Source: Diadema setosum (lineage: Eukaryota; Echinodermata; Echinoidea; Diadematoida; Diadematidae). Taken from it: a stretch of DNA of 64,000 bases. A program made the position numbers and the translations under genes. Numbering within the stretch: the first letter of the stretch is position 1; each line of letters begins with the position of its first letter. The notes beneath the pieces are model-generated. The model saw only the letters and a program-made list of their open reading frames with translations. It ran no database searches and was not told where the DNA came from. The stretch is from the NCBI GenBank assembly GCA_033980235.1, contig CM067068.1, forward strand, positions 32,893,046 through 32,957,045, given 5' to 3'. Shown here in pieces: positions 34,761 through 45,961 of this stretch.

Positions 34761-35342
34761 AGTTTGAGAAAATAACTGTGGTGTTTGTTACACTTTCCTA
34801 ATATCCATGATTATGATACAATTAACATGAATGAACATGAATGAACATGAATGAATCACAATCCCACTACCTAGAGCGGCGAATGTATACATTACACTGT
34901 GCGCGTACCACCTAAGCGTGTGGAATGTGTTATGATACGCGCCATTTTATGTTACATTTGCCGGTTCGTAATGCGCACTCGCTGAAGTCCACACGTGTTG
35001 AGCATGGGTTTTACGAACCGGCAAATGTAAACATTTGCCGGTTCGTAATGCCCGCTCTTTAGTACACGATATACGTAAAACGCTGAAATGGGGGGTTTTA
35101 CGAACCGGCGAACGCACTTTGCATCACTACCACAGAGCCCCAGGTGTGGCTACAAAGTAATATTTAGTATCAAACAAAGCAGAAAATTCCGCTTTCATCA
35201 CTCTCGTAATATTATCATCAATGTGTGGTTATAAGACACGTTTTTATACGTTTAAAGAAGTCCCGATTCTTTAAACGCGATTATCTCGTAATCGTGTTTC
35301 CGCGCAAATTCGAACATTCGCCGGTTCGTAATGCGACCGACG

Positions 35343-36212
35343 ATAATTAACAAAGTTATTTTTGTTTCCTCCCAAGAATGCTCTTTTCGTGTTATACTCG
35401 ACTTTGATATCGCCTTGTTTAACTTATGGCGTACTCACCTGGAAAACACATACAACTCTTACTTAGAAAGAATATGTATTACTACAGGAAAAGCTCTTCG
35501 TATCTTGTAAGGAATCACGGAGATGTCATACTGATGCTTTATTTAATGAAAACAACATCTTAAAGATTTACGATTTGTATCGTTTGTATATTTTGGACGA
35601 TTTATATACAAGTAATAATTCTCTCCATTCTGTATTTGACTCTATTTTCATAAAAAACGAGACTACCCATTCATATCCAAGCCGGCAATCCAATTAATTT
35701 CATTTGCCTTTAACCAAAACTATTTTTGCTAAATCTGTATTCTCTTTTTCTGGTCCGACATATTGGAATTCTTTTAAAAGAAGCTTTACGTTTGAATACA
35801 AAATAAATGGTTACATTTCAGAATGAGTTGTATCTTTTTTATTAAAGGTTTTGTAGTTTACCACAACTCCCGGTACACTTCTTTATTTTGAGGAGCTTAT
35901 TTCATGCCTCACGTGCCCTGTCTCGTTTTTTTTTTTTATGTGTCTGTATATTATGTGTACTTCGTCTCTGTCTTACTTTACTTTCTTTGCCTCGCTTTAC
36001 CAGTTTTTTTAATGAGGGGACTGCAGACTGCAGGGTCCTACTTTTTACCAGTCCCCTCCATTTCCAACCATTTTTTCTATACTTGTCTTGAAATTACAAA
36101 ATTGTATCATTGTTCATAGTTTTTTTTTTTTTTGGTATTGTTTTATCATTAGTATTTATGTATTCAAATGTTGTAATCATGTGTGTTGGAAATGAAATAA
36201 AACAAAACGTAG
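35343..36212 (+). mobile_element. CR1-like LINE fragment, right half (RT C-terminus and 3' UTR)
   Basis: It resumes the LINE interrupted at 28396. Decayed RT C-terminal sequence includes NNILKIYDLYRLY, THSYPSRQSN and TIFAKSVFSFSGPTYWNS, which match the intact LINE's NNILKIKDLYCLN, VHSYPTRQIN and TIFAKSIFSSAGPKFWNS. The 3' UTR shares the AGTCCCCTCCATTTCC words and ends GGAAATGAAATAAAAC. Confidence 0.85.
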
Positions 36213-37414
36213 TGCTGTCTTACTAGAATACCCATAGCAGGGTTAGCCAGGGGCACAGGGAAGAATCGGTCCGCATTGTTGTGTAGAGCTCGAAGGATTC
36301 TCGAGCTGTTTGACCAATGAGGTAATCATTTTTTTTTACCATTGAGCTAACTCCATGGATTGACCAAGGAGGTACAGATACTGGCCTATATACAATTGTA
36401 CGTAGTAGGCTACCTCCATTATGGTTTGACCACAGAGCTACATTTAAATAGCTATAGCTCCATGGTTTGACACATCGCAGGGACACCTCCCAGGACACAT
36501 GCAGAGCGCATTGCATATAAATGATGAAAGGAAAATAAAAATAAAAAAAGACATAAAGGAGGTCCCATGTGTGAGAGAGTCACAACTTGAAGATCATTCA
36601 TACATTCCAAAGAGCAGAGTGCATATAACAAGATGATCCAGTCCAGTGGTCCGCCCCCAAGTGCTCACAACACAATAGTGGACCCGATGGAACACCAGCT
36701 GGTGTACTGAAAACGAGACTATCAATCCAGCCAAACAAGCAAACATTCGTAAATCCACTGTACATTAGACTATAAGTGTTAACTGAACTATACAGACCTA
36801 TCATTATCATAATATATATGCATTGTGCATATTATACTTGTATACATTGTTAACGTCCAACGAAGATTGATAGTTTCACCGTTGTCTTTTTTTTTTTTCT
36901 TTTTCGGGCCACTAAATATTTGAAATTTGATAATTTAAAAAAGTTTGTGTGGAGCCTTGTAATAAATAACGTGGGAGTGGGTGGTATATCATTGTCCATT
37001 AATTCTTGCAGCCTCCCCCCCCCCCACAAACACACACTTACACTAAAAAAATAATAGATAGAAACAAAGAAAAAAGTTACTGAAACTATATATGTATTGG
37101 CCAATACCGATCTTATATTACTTATGTTTTGCCCTTCCCTGCATGATTAACTCTGTCCTCTGTCAACACTATTGTACAAAGGTCATATTTAACAACGATC
37201 TGAACAGTGTGAATGCTCACTATACGCTCGTCCCGCCTGCTAATCAGACTGTGTAGATATTATCCAGATATCGTTGATCTATACTTCTTCACCTTGTCGT
37301 CAGAGCTATTAGGAAATTCAAACGCTATATTGTACGGACACAGAACGCGAGTTTCTAGTAGAATTTCATGCAGTTGTGCATAGGCCTATGTAGCCACTAA
37401 CATCACACAAACAG
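36213..37414. other. Intergenic sequence before FAXDC2
   Basis: At 36290-36470 short related phrases (GGTTTGACCA, GAGCTA, CTCCATGG) recur in both orientations, suggesting a decayed foldback element. C runs are at 37017-37026. A GTAAGG donor-like site at 37415 could end a 5' untranslated exon of the downstream gene, but this is not supported by anything else. Confidence 0.3.
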
Positions 37415-38325
37415 GTAAGGTTAGATTCTTATACATCACTTGTATATTTTCCAAATGAAGCAGTGTCCATTTCAATTGCAGCGGTATGGAGTAGTTAATG
37501 ATAATAGCAACTGTTGATGTTATAGATCAAAGATCTGTAACATTAACACGTATTATGTAATAATCCTACACGTATTATTTTGTGTATTCCCCACTAATGA
37601 TTCGATCGCAGTTGCAGCTCGCTTTACTGATCCGTGGTAATCTGGAAACAAAAGCAGGAAAATATCATTTCGACATTCAGCGAAGAAGGAGAAGAAAGAA
37701 GAAGCGAAGAAGAAGAAGATGAAGATTGTAGAGGAAGAGAAGTAAGAAGAAGAGGCAGAGACTCCAACTCTCCCGTTTTCGACGGGAGATCTCCCGCCGA
37801 AAACCCATTTTTGCAAAATCTCCCGTTCTCCCGTTTGAGATCTAATTTCTCCCGCCCTGGCTCTTTGTCTCCCGTTGGAAGGGATTTCTTACTTATTTCT
37901 ATCGTATGTTGAAAAAATAAGCTAGATAGCACAAGAGAGCATCTAGAACCCTAGGAACTTCGCGTTTCGCACACATCAAGTTGGAGTCTCCCGTTTGCTA
38001 GGGGTTTCAGGCGGGAGAATCTCCAGATCAGAAGGTGCTTTGGGTTGGAGTCTCTGAAGAGGAGAGGGGTAAAGATGAATTTGAGAAGGAAAACTAGTGA
38101 GAAAGAGAGGAGGAGAACTCATTCTGTCCTATTTTGATACTTGAAATCAAACACGTGACAGAATCAAATCTCATCTATCGATGTCTATGAAGTGTAGAGT
38201 TGAATTAAACACGCTCTGCTGCCAGACGAAATCTATAGCAATAAATTCATGCAATTTTGAAACAATATATTGCAACAGAGGTATCATACAACATTACTCT
38301 CATTCAATACCAGATAGATAATACC
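37415..38325. other. Unassigned region with repeated CTCCCG words
   Basis: At 37770-38040 CTCCCGTTT and its complement GGGAGA occur many times, with overlapping open frames on both strands. This looks like a foldback or satellite-like element and not a gene, because the frames are low in complexity and conflict with each other. Confidence 0.4.
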
Positions 38326-38330
38326 ACTGT

Positions 38331-38440
38331 CAGGGGCGGATCCAGGAATTCCGTAAAGGGGAGGCGCCTTTGCAAAATTAAAGGAGGGGCGCATGCACCC
38401 CATTTTTTTCTTTTTATTTCTATAGTTTTAATCAAAAATA
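38331..38440. mobile_element. One end of an AGGGGCGGATCCAGGA-type DNA transposon
   Basis: The phrase CAGGGGCGGATCCAGGAATT followed by GGGGAGGCGCC resembles the terminus of widespread metazoan non-autonomous DNA transposons. Only one terminus is visible, so it is a fragment. Confidence 0.4.
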
Positions 38441-38625
38441 AATAATTATACAACTCTTGTCGAGCTGGCTGATTCCAGTCAAGGTAACTTAAGACTTACC
38501 AGGGATGTGTTATAGTCAGTTCTTTGCCTCTTTCTTCTTTTACAAACTGTAAGCCCTTCTCCTGAAAGATTTAGAAAAAAAAAAACATTGTCGTCAGTCG
38601 AGTTATACATTTCAATATAATCCAA

Positions 38626-38801
38626 ATACAGTCTAACCTGTCTTAGCGACCACCTGTCTGTAATGTGGCCACCTGCCGTATACGACCACTCAAACAATTC
38701 CCTCCGAGAGAAAAAGCATATTAAAGAACCTGTCTATAACGACCAACTGTCCATAACGGCCACCGTTTTGTGGGTGGCCGCTATAGACAGGTTTGACAGT
38801 A
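38626..38801. mobile_element. pogo-like MITE
   Basis: Ends TACAGTCTAACCTGTC and the complement of TACTGTCAAACCTGTC enclose 176 bp, with GACCACCTGTC-type words inside. TA at both ends and the CAGT start fit the pogo/Tigger group. Confidence 0.75.
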
Positions 38802-39602
38802 TACATGCACACAGTTAGATAACGCAATGATGTTGAATTGATTGCTTTTATAACCACTCTCTTTAATTAATTGTATTTTCTCACACCAATTTATTTTTCC
38901 ATCAACGTTTAAAAAAAGAAGATTAAAGTTGGCTCTTATTTTCTGTCATTAATTATACAGCAAATTCATTCGTTTCATATCTATGCTACTTTCTTTATTA
39001 TGTCAGTCTTGTTTATTATGTACTATCTTTTTTTCAAATCATTTTGTGTGTTATACTTGTACGTGATTTATATGACTTCTTTTGTATGTAGTTCAATGTT
39101 TTATGTTGCATATGTATACAGGGCTCCCCCGGAGAGTAGTTGAAAAAAAAAAAAAACTGAAGGGACTATCCATTTGAAAGAGACTGAATAAAAAATAAAG
39201 AACGAAAGATAGATAGAATAAAGAAAGGAAGGAAAAAGGAAAGAAAGAAAAATGAAGAAAAGAATATACAAGTGTATATCTTATCATTGTTTTACATCGT
39301 CGATTGTGTATAATTTCCTTTTACACAAGGCAGCAGAGGGAATCACTAAAAACCTACAAAATCCTAACTTATTAGTGGAAAAATGAGCACATAAATCGTA
39401 ACGTTAAACTCCAATTTTTTGAGCGTATAACCTTCTACCTACTGGATTGACAGATTAAGTCATACGCTTGGAGAAATTGTCCCCTTTAATGATAGCAGAT
39501 TTTCTTTTGCTTGTTTTTTTTCAAACATTTCGGACATTGTTGTGTCGCTTTTTTTTTTCTTCTTCTTCTTATCACATTCAAGCTGGGGCATCTAATTCCA
39601 TC

Positions 39603-39707
39603 ATGGAATCATACCGTGAGAGGACAGCTAACAGAAGGGGAAACATACAACGGGATTCGACTCGGGCCATTGAAAGAGATTTGGGTCAGTGCCATCACGA
39701 CGATAAG
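39603..39707 (+). CDS. FAXDC2: FAXDC2-like exon 1
   Basis: Codes the charged 35-residue N-terminus MESYRERTANRRGN...CHHDDK and ends in phase 0 at AAG|GTACGC. A pyrimidine tract and CAAG just upstream suggest that the exon really begins at about 39583, with 20 nt of 5' UTR. If this exon is not used, the ATG at 40423 would start the protein. Confidence 0.65.
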
Positions 39708-41358
39708 GTACGCATCTTTATAAATCTTTGGTAGATAGGGAATGCCCTAAAAAACAAACAAACAAACAAACAAACAAAACAAAACAAAACAAAACAATAC
39801 TGAACTAAACATGAAAACATCTGATGATGAACGCAAATAAATGTCAAGTAACACATGGGTTACAACGTAGTCATTAAATTACTCTTTTACGATTACATCA
39901 TTTAATATACATCGGTAGTTATTCAAATTATCTATATCTTGTCTGATCTTGAATAGTGGCCAAGTATTGAATACGTTTTACATTGGCCTTGTTCATACAC
40001 ATTATGTGCAGTTTTAACATAAAGAATGACTAATGTTTCGGCACTAAAAGAAAAAGACGTTTTAGTCTACATAGTTGGCTTGTTAAACGCGTTTTCCTGC
40101 TTTGAATTTCATATTATAATCACAATTTTTCGAATGATATTCAACTTCTCGAGCTCACATGCCTGCTGTTCCTATTTGGGACCCTATAGAGCTAATTCAA
40201 AATACCACACTTCATTCCATACTAAAGTTTATCATGATAAATACATATAAAGTAAACAACAGTTGCAAAAAAAAAAATGTTTCTGAAAAGTAGTGGACAT
40301 GATTTAATGAGAATATTATGACATTTTCGTTTTTGCAATGTTTACTCTGTTCGTTAAAGTAATCAACTTGAACATACAGTGGCACTGTATCATCTCTGTG
40401 TTTTATCATCCATCAGACTTCAATGGAAAAGCAAGACCTCAAATGGACTTTCTCAGTCTTTGCCCTAGCAACGGTCGTCGTGGGCGTGGTCTTACGTCAT
40501 GAGCTTCACGACCGCTCCGAATCGCACTACTATTACCACCCGAGCTACCTCATCCGAAACCTCTGGGGCAGTTACTATGATTATTTCGAAGGAAGCTGGT
40601 CAAAGATGGGATTATGTGAGTTCAGTGCACGATGGATAAAATTATTCACTCTTCGATGGTGCGTTGGAACTATTACAGAAGAACCTCTAATATAAAAGTA
40701 ATGGAAAATGATCTTGTACATGCATGAAGTGAAATTTTGTGAATTGTTTCTGAAATGATAGTAATAATGATGATTCTGTAGTATAGTCATTACAAATCAT
40801 CACCAATGATAATTATCAACATTCTCATGACATACATCTATGTGTTTGTGAGCAACCTGATAGCTTAGAATAAATTAGCATAATATTTCTACTCTACGTC
40901 TGTGTGATTTGGACCCCTTGTTGTATCCGCTATACTATATAATATTACTTTGACGCATCCGAGAGCGAGCACACATTGCTTGTCAAACATCTCTGTACAT
41001 CATCATCATCATCAGTGTGTGTGTGTGTGTGTGTGTTTGTTTGTTTGTTTGTTTTTTGGTTGGGCAGCCATGTGTCAGTCTATGTGTTGAATGTAAGTTG
41101 TATGTATTTCGGGTCACACACCCATTGATTTTTTTTTAATTCATATATTGCTGATTGTATATTGTGTTTATACATTCAAGATGAATGTTTTTTGTTGTGT
41201 GAAATAATAGAAATCAAATAATGTTTATACATTCAAGATGAATGTTTTTTTTTTATGTGAAATAATAGGAATCAAATAATGTTTATACATTCAAGATGAA
41301 TATTTTTTGTTATGTGAAAATGATAGAAATAAAAAAAAATTTATTGAAAAACAAAAAA

Positions 41359-41390
<32 letters not shown>

Positions 41391-43927
41391 GTCGGTTAAT
41401 ACATGCCCGATATCTTGTGCAATGCAATCAATATGTAGGCCTATGTATATCTTTTCTTGTACCATGGTATTTATCTCTTTGTGTCCAGGTCTCTTCTTTT
41501 TGGCTGTGCTAGAGTACTGGGTCCTAGGCTGTTTGTTCCTTATCACTGATCTCACTCATTGGCCCTCGTTCATCGCAAAGTTCAAGGTTCAACGAGATCA
41601 GACCAAAGTAAGAACATGGCATTGTTTCGACTCAACCAGTGTCTTATAGTGGTTTGTTTGTTTGTTTGTTTGTTTGTTTGTTTCATTTTGTATCTGAGAA
41701 AATCATGAAAATGGCTGGATGATGATGATGATGCTGATGATCCACAACATTCTATAGCGCCATAATATCTGTTATAGAAACATTCAAAGGCGCGGACTCC
41801 TCCAAGAGAGTTAGCAATTGAATGTCTGGTGAAAAAAAGTGAGTTTTGAGTGAGGCTTTGACGTGATCCAGTTTGTCAATTACACGGTATATTCCCAAAT
41901 TCAGCTGCACTATCTGGTCTTCCAAGGGGTCCAGTTGGATGTGAGGGTGGGGCCACTTTACCGGGTTTTATTTTTTAATCCCTTCTCCCCCCCCCCCCCT
42001 CTTAACGTCCCGTGAAACGTATGGGTAACACTTCGTTGTTCCTGAGGGCTCGTTATTCCGAATATTCGTTTTTCCGACGATTCGTATAATCTGATATGAA
42101 AAAAAAAAGGCTCATTATTCCAAAGATTCGCTATTACTCATCTATTTAACATTTTCGGATTGACGTACCTCCGGAATAACCAACATCACCCATTCATGGT
42201 ATGAATCTTGTCTCCTTGCATTCTACATTGCTAAGATTCCACGTGACAAACTTCTGAAAGCGATGGCTACAGCCTTCATCAACCAGACGGTGTTCAACTT
42301 CCCCAGCCTCCTCGTGGTCGACTACCTCATGAGATGGAGAGGGTGTGGCCACACGGTCGACGAGTTGCCGACGTTTTCGCAGTTCCTGATCGAGTTTGCT
42401 GTGTTCACCATTATTGAAGAGATCGGATTCTATTACGGACACAGGTGAAATTAAAGTTATTTTTCATCTTAAATCGGGCTCACCCTGTACCTTTTTTTTT
42501 TTTTTTTTTTTTTTTTAGATGTAACGACATTTATAGACAAATAAATACATTTAAACAGTTAGAAGATTGTCATATCAAACGTGTTTCTGAGGGACATTTC
42601 AGGAAATAATATAAGCCATGACAGAGACCTTGCGCATGCCCTGTGCGTTCTTCCGCGTCCATTGTTCTCTCAACCAAAAAATTGCCAATTACAGGAGTTT
42701 CGTCGTGGGTGATTTATCAGTAACGAGAGAAATCATGTGACTCCAAAGCAAGGCAGACAGAATGACGTCATAATGTCTCAATCCAAACTGAAGAAGAAGT
42801 ATCCTTTGATATCACATCGTACATTACTGTGCTGTTTTTTTTTTTTAATAATCTCATTTACCTCCTTTGTCTAGATTACTTCACCAGCCCGCCCTCTACG
42901 CCTCCTACCACAAACAGCACCACGAGTGGACGGCACCTATCGGCCTCATCACCGTCTACTGCCACCCCGTAGAGAATTTCCTGGCCAACACGGTCCCAGC
43001 CGTCGTGGGGCCCATCCTAATGGGGTCCCACCTGCTCACCACGTCCGTGTGGCTGGTGGTCGTCCAAACTGTGGCCATGATTACACACTGTGGATACCAC
43101 CTCCCTCTCCTGCCGTCGCCGGAAGCTCACGACTTCCACCATCTCAAGTGAGTCGGCTGATGGCGTCGATGATGATGATGATGATGATGATGTCGATTTC
43201 ATAGTGAAGTCCTTCCTTCCACTCGTTAATTTTGTGTTTTCTTGTCAGTGTGTGTGCGTGTCTGTCTGTTTGTGTGTATGTGTGTGTTTGTTGCACTTAT
43301 GTAGCCATCCCGTCTTATTGAAGGACCTTATTGTACACGTCCAAATCTTCACTGATATCGTTCATTATTGAAACAGTGAGTTGCAAACATGCAGTCACAA
43401 TATAACAATGGACATGTTGTAGCATTTATAAGTGTTACAACTGCCATCAACATCGCATACTTATTTATAAGTGTTACAACTGGCATCAACATTATATACT
43501 CTTCCCAATTTCTATACGGGAAGATGAATAAACATTATTTTCTTTAGTCTAATTTCCGTATATATCAAGAAGAGATGATTTCATTACCTGATTGATAGCA
43601 GCTATAATTTCATTTGTCGAAATGACGTAGAATCGAAGTGCCAGATCGAACCGAAAAGCGCACAATATCCTTTTCAGGGTAGATTACCTCCCCCCCACCC
43701 CCGGAAAAAAAGTAAATAAATATAATTTAGGTGCGAGTTTCTTCACTTTGTCTCCCTCTACAAATTAAGAGATCAACAGTTACGATCTTAATAAATTTAA
43801 TTTGTAGAGGGAGACAAAGTGAAGAAACTCGTACCTGAACCTCCACCCCTCTGAATAATATCTTTCTTTCATCAAATATAATTTAGTTTGTCAAAATAGG
43901 TAATCTATAATAATAGTAGTGGTAATG

Positions 43928-44003
<76 letters not shown>

Positions 44004-44279
44004 TAATAATTGCGGCTAGTTGTAGGCCCTTATAGCCAGATTGGGGCCATCATACCCCATGTCATAACACCACGTCAAAGCAAAACTGAAACTGTTGTCG
44101 TCTGACTCTTGCATCCTTCAAGATTCACCAACAACTTCGGGGTGCTAGGAATCCTAGATTGGCTCCACGGAACTGACGTAAACTTCCGGAAAACCAAGCA
44201 GTTCCAGCGACATTTCACACTGTTCGGACTCACACCGGTTAACGACAGCATTCCTGACGAGCCCAAAATTGCCAAGTAA
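39603..44279 (+). CDS. FAXDC2: FAXDC2-like fatty acid hydroxylase/sterol C4-methyl oxidase family protein (353 aa)
   Basis: Six exons (39603-39707, 40417-40615, 41489-41607, 42236-42444, 42875-43147, 44123-44279) join in phases 0, 1, 0, 2, 2 with GT-AG ends, giving 1,062 nt with stop. This family contains membrane di-iron enzymes of the ER that oxidise sterol or lipid substrates. The iron-binding histidine boxes are all present: HRLLH (210-214), HKQHHEW (223-229) and HDFHHLK (296-302). Membrane segments are likely at about 45-58, 102-121, 150-170, 190-208 and 246-285. The stretch HEWTAPIG, GPILMGSHL and HCGYHLPLLPSPE is close to vertebrate FAXDC2, which is a little shorter (333 aa). The ATG at 39603 is the first after an acceptor-like CAAG at 39582, so a 5' non-coding exon is likely. 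The extra N-terminus is basic and unconserved. The exact substrate is not known from sequence. Confidence 0.9.
40417..40615 (+). CDS. FAXDC2: FAXDC2-like exon 2
   Basis: Acceptor CATCAG; codes TSMEKQDLKWTFSVFAL through SWSKMGL and holds the first membrane segment. Phase-1 donor T|GTGAGT. Confidence 0.85.
41489..41607 (+). CDS. FAXDC2: FAXDC2-like exon 3
   Basis: Acceptor GTGTCCAG; codes CLFFLAVLEYWVLG to KVQRDQTK, phase 0 donor AAA|GTAAGA. Contains the second membrane segment. Confidence 0.88.
41700..41830 (-). mobile_element. LINE 3'-end remnant in FAXDC2-like intron 3
   Basis: The minus strand carries ATGGCGCTATAGAATGTTGT followed by an (ATC)n tail, the usual look of a CR1/L2-group 3' end. 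Only the 3' UTR is present. Confidence 0.5.
42236..42444 (+). CDS. FAXDC2: FAXDC2-like exon 4
   Basis: Acceptor GCTAAG; codes IPRDKLLKAMATAF to IEEIGFYYGH and opens the first histidine box. Phase-2 donor AG|GTGAAA. Confidence 0.88.
42875..43147 (+). CDS. FAXDC2: FAXDC2-like exon 5 (histidine boxes)
   Basis: Acceptor TTGTCTAG after a long T run; codes RLLHQPALYASYHKQHHEW through SPEAHDFHHLK. It carries most of the di-iron site. Phase-2 donor AA|GTGAGT. Confidence 0.92.
43729..43836. repeat. 39-bp-arm hairpin in FAXDC2-like intron 5
   Basis: Arms at 43729-43767 and 43798-43836 are reverse complements with one mismatch; landmark GTTTCTTCACTTTGTCTC. The loop is about 30 bp. A MITE relic is likely. 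Confidence 0.85.
43928..44009. repeat. (AAT)n microsatellite
   Basis: About 80 bp of ATA/AAT repeats in the last FAXDC2-like intron, about 115 bp before exon 6. Confidence 0.95.
44123..44279 (+). CDS. FAXDC2: FAXDC2-like exon 6 and stop
   Basis: Acceptor CTTCAAG; codes KFTNNFGVLGILDWLHGTD, the conserved C-terminal block of the family, to DEPKIAK and a TAA at 44277. The antisense open frame is a shadow. Confidence 0.9.
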
Positions 44280-45045
44280 TCAACAAAAATCGCAAAATCG
44301 TCCACAAACTGTGACGTCGCAGTATGAACTTAAAAACGGAAGCAAAACAGAATTGAACTGATCTCCTACTGCTCATTGAGCGTCCAGAAGCAGGCGAGAA
44401 AGTGAAAAACATTGTGTTTCGTAAATAGGGTTAGATAGAAAATTGCTGAAAATATGGTTTATTTGTTGTTTTGCTTGTTATTTGTTGTTGTTGTTTTATT
44501 TCCATGGCTGGAAAAGCACAAATGATTTAAGACATACACACATGATACGTCCGATATTCATGGACATACACTGGAGGGAATAACGAGCACCCTTCACAAA
44601 AAATAATAATAATAATAATAAATGAATAAATAAATAAATAAATAAATAAATAAATATATATTTTCTCTTGGAGAAAGAACAATTACTTCGGATGGAAAAG
44701 AACTACAGAAGTATCCTGACTATCTGATAACTTCTACTGAGCGTCCATATAATGCTAATATTATGAAAACAAAAGGAAAGAAAAAAAAGAGAAGTTAAAA
44801 AGGTTTCCTCGACACAAAATATCGAAATAGGGAAAAATATTTATCGAGCCTAAATACCGAAAGTCAACAGAGAGAATCCCATGGGAGTGGGGTTTATAGC
44901 ACGTTCGGGATCCACTTAATTGCAGCATATTAGCTACTCAAGTGCTGCAGGTGAGGTGGACCAGAAACAACGTTGGATTGAAACCCGGTTGTCGGACAGA
45001 CGGTATTGATTTTGTTTGTTTGTCTGTTTGTTTTTCATCAAATAT
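44280..45045. other. FAXDC2-like 3' flank
   Basis: It probably includes the 3' UTR. Several AATAAA hexamers occur within the AAT/AAAT microsatellite at 44600-44655, so the poly(A) site cannot be chosen. Confidence 0.5.
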
Positions 45046-45330
45046 TATCAATTCAATTCAATTCAAAGTTTATTTCATTTTCCGACAAAACATAAGTTAC
45101 ACTTCTTTTGACAACAGAGAATAAGGTAAACAGAACACTATGTATTAAAAAGAATGTACAACAATTGAGGACCTTATAGTAATTATACATTGTTGTAAAA
45201 AAAGAAACAGAAGTGATCGAAATGAAGTACATGTATAACTTTGCTTAAAGTGCGAAAAATGGAGAGACCCACTAAAATGACAGAGCTTGTAGAATGTGGG
45301 CCCCTCTGGAAAAATTATCAGTTAGAAAGT
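45046..45330 (-). mobile_element. CR1-like LINE 3' UTR fragment
   Basis: The minus strand ends GGAAAATGAAATAAACTTTG with an AATTG tail. It shares the TTCTACAAGCT...CATTTT words and overall order with the 3' UTR of the 17749-21476 LINE, but is diverged. Confidence 0.6.
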
Positions 45331-45879
45331 ATAGAACATTGTCATGTAAAAAATCCCTCCACGGCATACACTGTATAATAGTGCTAAAATAAGATCGATG
45401 GAACGTGAAATTCGTGTTTGGTTCGCAAGAATGCTGGTAATCTGAAAGTTGGAATAGTATATTGTGGTCATGATGGTAAACAGGAAATATTACAGCCGTT
45501 ATAACAGCACTTGCTGTAATTTGCTGCATCGGATGAGATATCATATCTATTTATCATGGATTTGCTATTAATGTTCCTGTGCGATTTACTGGTATACATT
45601 CGTGCTGTTCAACTAAAGTTTTCAACTGCATTAGTATTTTGATTAACCCATTTTGCGTATAGATAACAAAATAATAATCGCGCTTTTCAAATTTATCAAG
45701 CTTTTGAGCTTGATTTTCCAAAGAAAATACAATAAGTACAACTCTGGTGTATTTTTATTTCTTTAAATACTAAAATGAATGTAAAGAAAAACTGGTGGTT
45801 TTTCTTTTTTTCTCAATCTTATAGGTCTGGTAATATTTTGGGTATAAAATAGATGTAAAGATAATAATACTGACTATGC

Positions 45880-45882
<3 letters not shown>
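45331..45882. other. Unassigned AT-rich sequence
   Basis: It may contain further diverged LINE 3' sequence. No coding similarity is seen. Confidence 0.3.

Positions 45883-45960
<78 letters not shown>
45883..45960. repeat. (TA)n microsatellite, probable LINE 3' tail
   Basis: About 78 bp of TA directly abuts the 3' end of the next LINE fragment on its minus strand. Confidence 0.9.

Positions 45961-45961
<1 letters not shown>

Larger units (their letters stand above)
28397..35342. mobile_element. Large element with 37-bp TIRs and ATAA target duplication
   Basis: The 37 bp at 28397-28433, starting CGTCGGTCGCATTACGAACC, are repeated as an exact reverse complement at 35306-35342. ATAA flanks both ends (28393-28396 and 35343-35346). 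The motif ACGAACCGGC occurs eight times. Three copies are at the left (about 28409, 28590, 28611) and five at the right (about 34959, 35011, 35037, 35099, 35320), a layout typical of transposase-binding subterminal repeats. The interior has splice-like exons with weak coding signal, a duplicated Ala-rich segment, tandem repeats and a nested hAT-like MITE. No DDE transposase is recognisable, so the superfamily is unknown. Confidence 0.8.

Noticed and set aside
37624..37932. Overlapping acidic and basic open frames on both strands
   Set aside because: Low-complexity GAAGAA/CTCCCG repeats give open frames in several phases; no protein similarity.
43150..43204. Extension of FAXDC2-like exon 5 through the GATGAT repeat
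   Set aside because: The conserved HDFHHLK box ends exactly at an AA|GTGAGT donor and exon 6 continues in the right phase.
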